Of a stretch of DNA of 64,000 bases, positions 13,601 through 20,537 are shown piece by piece; the stretch's first letter is position 1; each line of letters starts with the position of its first letter. Both the position numbers and the translations under genes were made by a program. The DNA is from Paracyclopina nana (lineage: Eukaryota; Arthropoda; Copepoda; Cyclopoida; Cyclopettidae): assembly GCA_019096065.1 (NCBI GenBank), contig JAGUCH010000004.1, forward strand, positions 5,704,001 to 5,768,000. The letters are read 5' to 3'. Under the pieces are notes generated by a model. The model was not told where the DNA came from, searched no databases, and saw only the letters and a program-made list of their open reading frames with translations.

Positions 13601-15995
13601 AGGAGTTTATGATTGGGATGGCAATTTGTACACCTACAACTTTGCAAAGGAATCAGCGCAGGGTGAAGAACTGTCTAAGAGGACTTTACCAATTGAGCCT
13701 TGGCAAATCAAAGATGAAGGTGTCAAGCACATTAGCGACTCCAAGTCCTGGGCGAATTGGAAAAATATGATGCTTGATATGGATGAGCATGATCACTATG
13801 AAGCTGGCTTTTTCTTATATTGCATGTTGAACGAATGAAGACTTTTTTCTGCTTCGCAAAGAAGGATGTTACAGAGAGCAATTCACAATTAGTGCCAAGT
13901 AAATCAATTGATAAACCAAGCCAATTTAATGTGCGCGACTAAATAAAGTACGAAGAAATGGGAAAATTTACGTGTTATCATTGATGGGAATTAGTACTTT
14001 AATTTGCGCATGAAGAAGTTCTAAGAACATCGAATATGCGAAATAAGTAAATCTATTTACTCAAGGTATCGTCTCTCAGCTTGCCTATAAAATCAATGCA
14101 TATCTGAACATTTGAATTTATCACGAAAAGTACATAAAGGGAACAAGATGGTAAAATTTGTTGCTAGAAAAAGCTATTCTTAATAATTTTCCCTTCAAAC
14201 AGAAGTCATTGCTTTTGATTGTTGCATTGGCAACAGAAGCTTTTGGAGCTACCCTAAAGGAACCCAACAATATGGAACAGTGTTGGAATCTAATGGAAAA
14301 AGTGGGATTATCTGACCGATTTCCAGGGGCTGTTTCGCATGCAATTCATTCAATCACACTTCAAGACCTTAGGTAAGTAAAGTTCAATTAATAAAACTAA
14401 GTGCAATGTGCATCAATGTGCATTATGTTTCTACAGACATTACTTTGATGCCAATGCCAAAGAAGAAAATGGAATCCCAATGATAAATTTGGACTTGAAA
14501 GATGAAAAAGCAGTCTTGATGAATGCACCGAATATTGGTGGGTTTACGCTTGGACGCAGTAAGAATAGCAGTAAAAATTCCAATTATACTACTAGGATAC
14601 GAGGAAAAGTTCATGACAATGGGTTTGAAAGCAGTGGATGAAGTTTTGACAAATATGGACAATCCTAATTTTGACATTGCTCACTATACAATTTTAGAGC
14701 GTCTTGTCCACACCTTGCATATGCAAGAAGTAAGTAGAATTATTCATGATGGTTAAGCTAATTAAAACAGCAAATGACACATATAGGTGTGGCAAATGAT
14801 GAAAGTACATTATGACAAATTAGTTGCCAATCCACCGAAAGATAGAAAGGTTTGCGATTGTGTGAAGGATGTTGAAAATAATGGAGTACTGAAATTCATG
14901 AATTACATGGCTTTGAAAATTCGTTACCCTGAAATCATGTATGGCAGAAGCATTTCAATGAGTAAGTCCAACCCAGAGACTTTCAAATTCAAAAATATTG
15001 GAAATGGCCCCAACATAAAAAATGAAGAAGGAAATTATGACTGGGATGGAAATCTGTACAAGTTCGAGTTTCCTAAGGGAGACAATCAAGACTCAAAGTC
15101 CAAGGGAAAGTATGATTGGGATGGAAATTTGTACAAGTTTGAGTTCCCCAAGCTTGAAAAGGAAGACTCCAAATCTGAGGGAAACTATGATTGGGATGGA
15201 AACCTATACAAGTTCGAATTTCCCAAGAATGAACAAGAAAATGCAAAACATGAGGGAAACTATGGCTGGGACGGAAATCTGTACAAATTCGAGTTTCCCA
15301 AGCATGAAAAGGAGCCCTCTAAGTCGGAAAAAAATTACGACTGGGATGGAAATTTGTACAAGTTTGAGTTTCCCAAGGGTGAAAAAGCCGATGGAAATTA
15401 TGCCTGGGACGGAAATTTGTACAAATTTGAATTTCCCAAAGATCAAGAAGCAAAGAAAGGTTTGTCCGGAAATGTTCACAGGAAAATGGAACCTTGGCAA
15501 GTTAAGGATGAAGGAGTCAAGCATATATCAGATTCTTCGGCTTGGAAAGTTTGGAAAGACATGATGCTTCAAATGGACGACGGAGATCACTATGAAGCAG
15601 CTTACTTTTTGTACTGTTCACTTAACTAGCTTACCTGAATAGTCTGTTGGATTCTTTGCAAGATTTGCTGCGTGCCACTTTTCACTATTATCCACCACGA
15701 GAATAAAGTCAGTCATGTTATCTTTAGAGACATTGCCACTCTGTTTGAATACACCTGATCCATAAGCAAATGCAAAGGGGAAGTTGTAGCCTTCATTTTT
15801 CTCAGAGCCCAAAGGGAATCGTTGCAAGACTCGCTGAAAAAAGTCTGAGCCAGCGATCAACTCGTTTTGCGAAGCATTTTTTGAATTCGCATTTTCTTTT
15901 GTCACTAAGTAGTCGACCTTACTGCAAACACTTCGCTGATTTCCATCAACTTTGCCAAGTCCATGCAATATATGTCTAACGCTCTGCCTAAGCAT
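7677..15995 (-). CDS. TAMM41: TAMM41, mitochondrial CDP-diacylglycerol synthase
   Basis: Makes CDP-diacylglycerol at the inner mitochondrial membrane for cardiolipin synthesis. Exons 15995-15635, 12281-11665 and 7895-7677 sum to 1197 nt, 398 residues, somewhat longer than human TAMM41 because of a longer N-terminus. Exon 1 has the nucleotidyltransferase motif FPFAFAYGSGVF and the acidic DFILVVD strand. Exon 2 has LIKYGVI, LYVAGRLQKPV and SYKGDFRMHVGGEDKQKV. Exon 3 ends in KGILSAGLSKTVIYSSKKV. All are family hallmarks. The start is the ATG at 15995; the frame upstream offers only GTG. Intron 1 (12282-15634) contains two complete plus-strand genes, and intron 2 (7896-11664) is a repeat reservoir. 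It is convergent with SLC41 at its 3' end. Confidence 0.93.
8391..8462 (-). ncRNA. tRNA-derived Pol III element (tRNA pseudogene or SINE head)
   Basis: On the minus strand an A-box-like TAGTACACTGG is followed at normal spacing by a perfect B box GGTTCGAATCC and then by a T7 run, a Pol III stop. The T stem has four of five pairs. The acceptor stem has only about three pairs and no good anticodon stem forms, so this is not a functional tRNA. It may be a tRNA-headed SINE. Further copies were not identified in the window. Confidence 0.5.
8966..9115. repeat. 150-bp near-perfect palindrome (foldback element)
   Basis: The left half begins CAATACTGTCCTGATGACGA and the right half ends with its near reverse complement TCATCATCAGGACAGTATTG. 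The outer about 45 bp pair almost perfectly, including the CCATATAGGGTTTTTCG block. Pairing weakens, then returns at the centre (AGATCAC...GTGATCT around GTGGCTTCGCCAC). It has the form of a short foldback or MITE-like element. Confidence 0.8.
9149..9944. mobile_element. Possible non-autonomous DNA element with about 45-bp inverted ends
   Basis: The left end (9149-9191) reads ATTACACC...GATTCCGTGAAAT...AATAACACGGAC. The right end (9892-9944) is the inverted counterpart: GTCCGTGTTATT...ATTTCACAGAATC...GGTGTGAT. The 700-bp interior has no ORF of note. Target-site duplication was not resolved. The match is imperfect, so it is either old or a chance pairing of related fragments. Confidence 0.5.
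9181..9255. repeat. Tandem duplication of a 40-bp unit
   Basis: The unit ATAACACGGACATGGAGTAA plus the following ACTTCAGATGAAAAA occurs at 9181-9220 and again at 9221-9255, with a third fragment AACACGGAC just after. The two copies are identical over 35 bp. Confidence 0.85.
10066..10790. mobile_element. Possible MITE with AGTGCG...ATATAGAT inverted ends
   Basis: The left end AAGTGCGGTATAAATATAGA is matched, inverted, by TCTATATTTTTACGCACT at the right end (about 10770-10790). Subterminal copies of ATAGATGATT...TTGGACCA occur in both orientations at about 10080-10125 and 10660-10740. The interior is AT-rich without a transposase. It is an inference from inverted ends only. Confidence 0.5.
10861..11080. 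repeat. 40-bp tandem repeat, 5.5 copies, with two palindromes per unit
   Basis: Units start at 10861, 10901, 10941, 10981, 11021 and 11061 (the last truncated). Each contains the palindrome AACCCTAGGGTT and, 5 bp on, a TTTACTTAGTAAA dyad. The central copies are identical; the edges carry one to three changes. This implies very recent amplification. Confidence 0.95.
12282..12485 (+). promoter_or_regulatory. TATA promoter of the first nested secreted-protein gene
   Basis: TATATAAG at 12429-12436 lies about 30-35 bp before GCAGTCTGTG, a likely initiator, and 50-57 bp before the start codon at 12486. Confidence 0.6.
12486..13838 (+). CDS. Secreted repeat protein, copy A (unknown family)
   Basis: I do not recognise this family. 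Exons 12486-12488 (the ATG alone), 12556-12728, 12782-13016 and 13086-13838 give 387 residues. A signal peptide (RLVKLILFAFSCVMA) is followed by a conserved domain with DRFPGAVSHAIHSLTLQDLR, LTMGLRAADQVLANMDNP and a CQCVKDV cysteine pair. Then come degenerate repeats alternating TQYGFHYPKAE and TQYGFDFPKP, one YDWDGNLYTYNF unit, and a C-terminal domain (PWQIKDEGVKHISDS, DHYEAGFFLYCML). It is a paralogue of the next gene, with the same exon plan minus one intron. A poly(A) signal lies at 13942-13947. The exon ending just after ATG fits arthropod genes for abundant secreted proteins. Function unknown. Confidence 0.85.
14086..14092 (+). promoter_or_regulatory. TATA box of the second nested secreted-protein gene
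   Basis: TATAAAA stands 62 bp before the start codon at 14148, leaving room for a short 5' UTR. It is the same arrangement as in copy A. Confidence 0.65.
14148..15629 (+). CDS. Secreted repeat protein, copy B (unknown family)
   Basis: Paralogue of the gene 300 bp upstream. Exons 14148-14150 (ATG only), 14203-14372, 14437-14537, 14596-14729 and 14787-15629 give 416 residues. A signal peptide (KSLLLIVALATEAFG) leads to the shared N-domain (DRFPGAVSHAIHSITLQDLR, MTMGLKAVDEVLTNMDNP, CDCVKDV). Then follow six copies of a unit built around YDWDGNLYKFEFPK (about residues 220-354) with Lys/Glu/Ser-rich linkers, and the shared C-domain (PWQVKDEGVKHISDS, DHYEAAYFLYCSLN). The intron at 14538-14595 is absent from copy A. 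The stop lies 5 bp from TAMM41 exon 1 on the other strand. No known domain was recognised. Confidence 0.88.
15031..15440 (+). repeat. Six coding repeats in copy B
   Basis: Six in-frame units, each about 63-78 bp, share the core encoding WDGNLYKFEFPK almost without change while linkers vary in length and sequence. Synonymous codons differ between units (CTGTAC/TTGTAC/CTATAC), so the core appears held by protein-level constraint rather than by very recent DNA duplication alone. Confidence 0.95.
15702..15707 (+). terminator. Poly(A) signal inside antisense TAMM41 exon 1
   Basis: AATAAA 73 bp after the stop of copy B, within the region that on the minus strand encodes DFILVV of TAMM41. It is the nearest canonical signal, so the two transcripts probably overlap. 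Confidence 0.5.
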
Positions 15996-16560
15996 TTTTG
16001 GCTGATTATCAATAGCATTTATCACGTTGTCATTTCGCGAGTTTCACGCTTCTTCTTTCATGCTCAGTTAACTGAAATCATTTCTTTAATTTCTTCAGTG
16101 TCAGCTCAATGTTAGTAAACAAAGACATTAAGTCGACAATTTTAAGGCGCATGGAACTTGAAATATCAAATGCGAATTTTGTGTATGAGCTTCGGAGGAT
16201 TTTAAAAGGTCCTTTTTGTTTTACTTATTCATGAGATTAAATTTCAACGTCGTATGCTACTAACAACATCTTCCGTTAACAAAGTTACTTTTCCAACGAG
16301 GTTGAGCTACATTTGATGCAGTTTTCTCAGTAATTTGTCTTTTCAAAATCGATTGTTTAATTCCAAATTCGTCAAATTGAGTGCAAAAAAACAGATTGAA
16401 TTTCGCGGTATGAATCTCCATAGCTGACATCGCATCTGCTACTTTTCCAAGTCGATGCGTTTGAATTAGCGCGCACGCTGCGCATGTGAATCATTCGATT
16501 TGGCAGAACAACAGCTGATATCGCGGTTGTCACACCTTTTTTGGAAGAAGAAGTGAAAAA
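15996..16560. other. Divergent promoter region of TAMM41 and PGLS
   Basis: No extra ORF or RNA gene is supported. It must serve as 5' regulatory DNA for both genes. A GC-rich patch GCGCGCACGCTGCGCATG occurs near 16469-16486. Confidence 0.4.
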
Positions 16561-17271
16561 ATGGAACATTCTGTGATCATTGCCGACAACAATGACAAAG
16601 TGGCTCTGGAACTGATACAAGTGGTAAAAGTTAGCATTGACAATGCTCAGGACAAAAACAAGGTAGTCATAGGCCTGTCTGGTGGCTCTTTACCAAAGTT
16701 CCTCTTGGCCGCCATGAGAACTGACCTTGGAAAGGCGATCGATTGGTCCAAGGTGACTTTCATATTTTGTGACGAGCGAATGGTGGCCTTCGACGATCCC
16801 GAATCTACGTACGGCCTCTACAATAGCCTGTTCAGTGAGCATTTCCCTGCGATCAAATCGGAGCAGTTCCTTAAGGTAAAAGTGGACTTGGATGTGGAAT
16901 CTGCTGCTCGAGATTATGAGGGTCAACTGAAAAAGTTGATGGGAGAGAAACCTGTAGCAGACCTTCTGCTCCTTGGTATGGGACCTGATGGTCACACTTG
17001 CTCTCTTTTTCCCGGCCATGAACTCTTGGAGGAGAAAGAAAGGGTCGTTGCATTCATCAAGGACAGTCCAAAGCCTCCTCCAGAAAGAGTGACTTTGACC
17101 TACCCTGTTTTAAATGATGCCAAGGTTGTGGCCTTCGTTTCAACTGGAGAAGGAAAAAAGGAGATGCTGCAGAAAGTGATCAAGGAAAAAGACGAATTGC
17201 TGCCTGCTGCTAGAGTGAAGGCAGAAAAAGTCTTTTGGATTTTAGATAAGCCAGCAGCCTCAATGTTGTGA
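16561..17271 (+). CDS. PGLS: 6-phosphogluconolactonase
   Basis: Second enzyme of the oxidative pentose phosphate pathway, cytosolic; it hydrolyses 6-phosphoglucono-delta-lactone. A single-exon gene of 236 residues, close to the usual 240-260. Motifs of the glucosamine-6-phosphate isomerase/lactonase fold: GLSGGSLPKFL near residue 38, VTFIFCDERMV near 66 and LLLGMGPDGHTCSLFPGH near 137. The start follows AAAA in a good context. The end is four bases from the stop of the opposite-strand zinc-finger gene, and no AATAAA follows closely on the plus strand. Its 3' UTR must therefore run antisense into that gene. Confidence 0.97.
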   Translation: MEHSVIIADNNDKVALELIQVVKVSIDNAQDKNKVVIGLSGGSLPKFLLAAMRTDLGKAIDWSKVTFIFCDERMVAFDDPESTYGLYNSLFSEHFPAIKSEQFLKVKVDLDVESAARDYEGQLKKLMGEKPVADLLLLGMGPDGHTCSLFPGHELLEEKERVVAFIKDSPKPPPERVTLTYPVLNDAKVVAFVSTGEGKKEMLQKVIKEKDELLPAARVKAEKVFWILDKPAASML

Positions 17272-17275
17272 TTAT

Positions 17276-18607
17276 TTATTCATCTTTTTGCTTGAAGCCA
17301 CGTTTTAACTTGAAGCCTTCACCAGAGCTTTTTCTGCAAGGCTGTCGAAATAGAAGTCTCGATTTGAACTTGTATGGCGGACAGTTTAGCCTGGACTTGA
17401 TGATGATGGATTCCAAAGGAGTCCTCGTGATGACATCCTGTTTAACGGCAAGATTCGACTGATCCTCAACTTTTCTAGCAGCTATTTGTTTCATCACTTT
17501 CTGATGAGCTGTCTTCCTATGATGCCAATAGCTTTGCAGCGACTCAAATTTGCCCACACAGCCCCAGCTTGAACACCGGATTTTGTCCATGTCATTCCAG
17601 ACATGGTTGAATCGAGTCATATGAGCCTTCATGCTGTGCAGTTGCTTTTCAACATAATTGCATTGAGTGCAGCAAGGATCATGAGAGGCATGGATATGCC
17701 AAAACATCTCTTGTAGGCCACCAGGGACAAATTTGTGGCAATACACACACTCTATAGGTTCTTTTGTGTCTTGGCAAAGATTGGGATGTTTCTGCATTAG
17801 ATCCGGATGAGTGTTCAACCTGTGGCTCCAAAAGTGCCAAATTCGAGAGCTTTTGAACTCACAGCTTTGGCATACATAGGAATGTTCATCACTGTCATGG
17901 TCCAGCTTTAGGTGACGTTCCATCTCTAGTGGATCTTTAAAAGTGCAATGAGGACAAACCGGGTCTAATTCCACGTGCACGTGAATTTTCACCTCAAACA
18001 GCTCTGCATGACTAAAGGAGCACATGTTTATAGGGCACTTGAAAAATGTCTGATGCTTAAGCTCTGCAGTGTCAACAGCCTTTTCTTCCTTCATTAAAGC
18101 ACTAAGTTCTTCTTTATGCCTTTCCAAACGATGCTTCCAAAGAGATTCAATTATGTAGGTGACATATGGACAACTTGAGCATGTGAACTTCCTGTTGATT
18201 GCATGCTTTCTTGAAAGGAAATGCTGTTGCAGAACTGACCTGTCTGATTCCTTGATTTGAGGACATTTTGGACAGACAGGGTCGTGGTAAGAATGCACAT
18301 GTAGTAGCAGCTCCTTTTTAGTGCGTTCATTATGGTTGCAGCAATATGGGCACTTTGCCAGTGAGCCTTGAATTCCATTGATTTGCACGAGGTATTCATC
18401 AATGGCCAAGAAAACTTGCTCATTGTGCCTGACAAGTCCTTCAAAGTCGATGAAATCCCTGGGCTCTTGGTAGAAGTGCTCAATTTCGATATGGTTGCAA
18501 AACTGCAGAAGTGTCCCCTTAATAGTGCAATTGCAGAATTTGCAATGGTATTGGGATGTCTTGAGCAAGAACTGGTCCACTTCAATGTTGTCTAGACTCT
18601 CTTCCAT
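17276..18607 (-). CDS. C2H2 zinc-finger protein with repeated finger triplets
   Basis: Intronless ORF of 443 residues from an ATG at 18607. It carries about ten C2H2-like fingers in a repeating order: a finger with CPxC...HVHxxHD, at once a second finger beginning PVCPxC or PCCTQC, then a third of the type CSSCPYVTYIIESLWKHRLERH. This triplet occurs three times (about residues 80-165, 190-280 and 285-375). Such rigid triplets are unlike ordinary tandem Kruppel fingers. The nuclear role (nucleic-acid binding) is inferred. Stop TAA and poly(A) signal overlap (GAATAAATAA). No orthologue name can be given. Confidence 0.85.
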   Translation of the reverse strand: MEESLDNIEVDQFLLKTSQYHCKFCNCTIKGTLLQFCNHIEIEHFYQEPRDFIDFEGLVRHNEQVFLAIDEYLVQINGIQGSLAKCPYCCNHNERTKKELLLHVHSYHDPVCPKCPQIKESDRSVLQQHFLSRKHAINRKFTCSSCPYVTYIIESLWKHRLERHKEELSALMKEEKAVDTAELKHQTFFKCPINMCSFSHAELFEVKIHVHVELDPVCPHCTFKDPLEMERHLKLDHDSDEHSYVCQSCEFKSSRIWHFWSHRLNTHPDLMQKHPNLCQDTKEPIECVYCHKFVPGGLQEMFWHIHASHDPCCTQCNYVEKQLHSMKAHMTRFNHVWNDMDKIRCSSWGCVGKFESLQSYWHHRKTAHQKVMKQIAARKVEDQSNLAVKQDVITRTPLESIIIKSRLNCPPYKFKSRLLFRQPCRKSSGEGFKLKRGFKQKDE

Positions 18608-19396
18608 ATTGTTGTAAAAGTGACCGAGGAAAATTGAGTTGTCACTGGAAATTGCTGGCTGTAAAGATTCAGATGCTGAGATTACAGTACAGTAGCTGCG
18701 CTAGCTGTGCTACTGACGCCGATCTTCACCATTACAGCTTGCGTTTTTCCGTCGAAACGGACCTTAGCTTCGTAACAGCGCGCGAGCGAGCAAGCGCATT
18801 TAGGTTGAAGTGCGAGCGAGCGCTCGCGAACGCGAGCATACGGGTCACAGGGGGTCACGCTACTAACAAAATACCACTTCCCAAATGCGAATCACTTAAT
18901 CAAATAAGTGATGCTATATTTTTAGTAGTAGCATCCTAAAATTCACTCATTGCGCCAAAGTGAGCAATCCCTTTTTCTGTATCGTAATACAGTTTTCAAG
19001 TTTTTGATACATGAATTTAAATGGAAAAAAATGAGAGAGGATCGACATAAGTGACAATTAGTCTACAGTATACTGCAGTAGAGCACTGAAATCTAGAGCT
19101 CTTGTCTACAGTAGTCACATAATAAATGGCTGGCCATTTCTTTCAGAGACGTAAGTGCAGTAAATGCAGCCAGGTTTCATCCTGGAAGCTGTGTTGGAAT
19201 ATGGCCACTTCTGAGAATCTAGCTTAAATTGTGTCGTTGAATAGTGCCCTAATTGCCCTCTGACGTCTGCAAGTAATATGCCAATTATAGATAAGCTTAT
19301 GTCTCTCTTCAACAACTATGCTTGTAACTCCTCCTAAAAATGCTCTCTTAATTTTGGTAAGCTACTTGATTATAGCATAATTTAGTCTTCTTCACA
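18608..19396. other. Intergenic region
   Basis: A GC-rich, GAGCGAGC-type low-complexity patch lies at about 18780-18840; the rest is AT-rich. No ORF with recognisable content. It probably holds the promoters of the zinc-finger gene (minus) and the 7TM gene (plus). Confidence 0.4.
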
Positions 19397-20461
19397 ATGA
19401 GTGGGAATGAGGAGTATCCTACGGTATTCAAAATCTACATTTTTTCAATGGCCGTTGTGGCGATTGTAACTAACCTTAGCTCAATTATCTACATTGTGAA
19501 AACCCTTAAAGTGAGCGAACACGTAAAAAGGATCCTTCTTGCAATTGGCATTCAAAATATCCTCGCTTCACTTCTCGTCTTCATCGGCTCTGCAATGATA
19601 GCTTTTCTGAACATCCACTCGTTCACAGCTTGCTCACTCATGCTTCTGCCATACGAAAGGAGCTTCCCTATGGGGATTGTCCTCACAGCATTGTTGTCAG
19701 GCTTAAGGTAATTGCCGATATAGTCACTCACTCAAAGTGACTTTTGATAAGCGTTTCATTGCTCAAAAATGCAACTGCAGGATTAAATAGAAAGCTCTTG
19801 TGCTTTCCAAAAATGAGAGAATGTTCAAAATTACCAAATTTTCCCTCTGCACAGGTACTTCATAGCACACAAAACATCCAAGAACAGGGCAGTGAACCAT
19901 GATAGGCTGAAGCAGTTCTGCTATGGAGCCTTTGCTGTCATAATGATGACCTATTGCTGCTACATTTTCCTGAACACTCATCACAAACTTTCATTTGTTC
20001 CTGGAGTGGCAACCTGCTCAGGGACAGAACACAAGACCAGCATTCTCTTGATCCTGAGCATGGTTATTTTGATTGTATCCTGGGTCACCTGTCTGACCTT
20101 GGACATTGCCATGATCAACTTCATCAGGCAACGCTCACGTGTTCAGCCAGTCCGATTGCAAGTATGGACTGTGGACGTTCCACTGAGGTCCGGCAATGGC
20201 AATGATCTGAGTGACAACGTGCCGGTGAACTCCACCCTGATCCACTCGTGCATGATTGTCATAGGTGTTTTGGCCATTGGATCTCCCATCATTTTTGGGG
20301 TGGATTTGCCACTAAGTCAGGTGAACATGTCATGGGGAGTGATTTGGGAGTCGTTGCAACTACCCCTGTTGCTTGTATTCACTGTGAGGTCACAAGATAA
20401 GAAGAAAGCTTTGATCGGCCCTCCGCAAGGATTACAGTTTCATGATCCATCACTTGAATAG
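19397..20461 (+). CDS. Orphan seven-transmembrane receptor-like protein
   Basis: Exons 19397-19707 and 19855-20461, 305 residues. Seven hydrophobic segments are visible: about residues 11-35, 44-66, 80-102, 121-140, 163-190, 224-246 and 258-275, with short loops, as in a small rhodopsin-like GPCR. The end of TM3 reads SGLRYFIAHKT where a DRY motif would be expected, and TM7 lacks NPxxY, so it is divergent. A basic cytosolic tail (RSQDKKKA) follows TM7. Poly(A) signal AATAAA near 20496. Plasma-membrane sensing is an inference; a non-GPCR 7TM protein is possible. Confidence 0.7.
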
Positions 20462-20537
20462 ATTAATTCGTTGTGAGTAGTTAATCCCGAAACGAGAATA
20501 AACCATAGCTACAAGCTTCAGCAAGCAGCGAGAAGAT

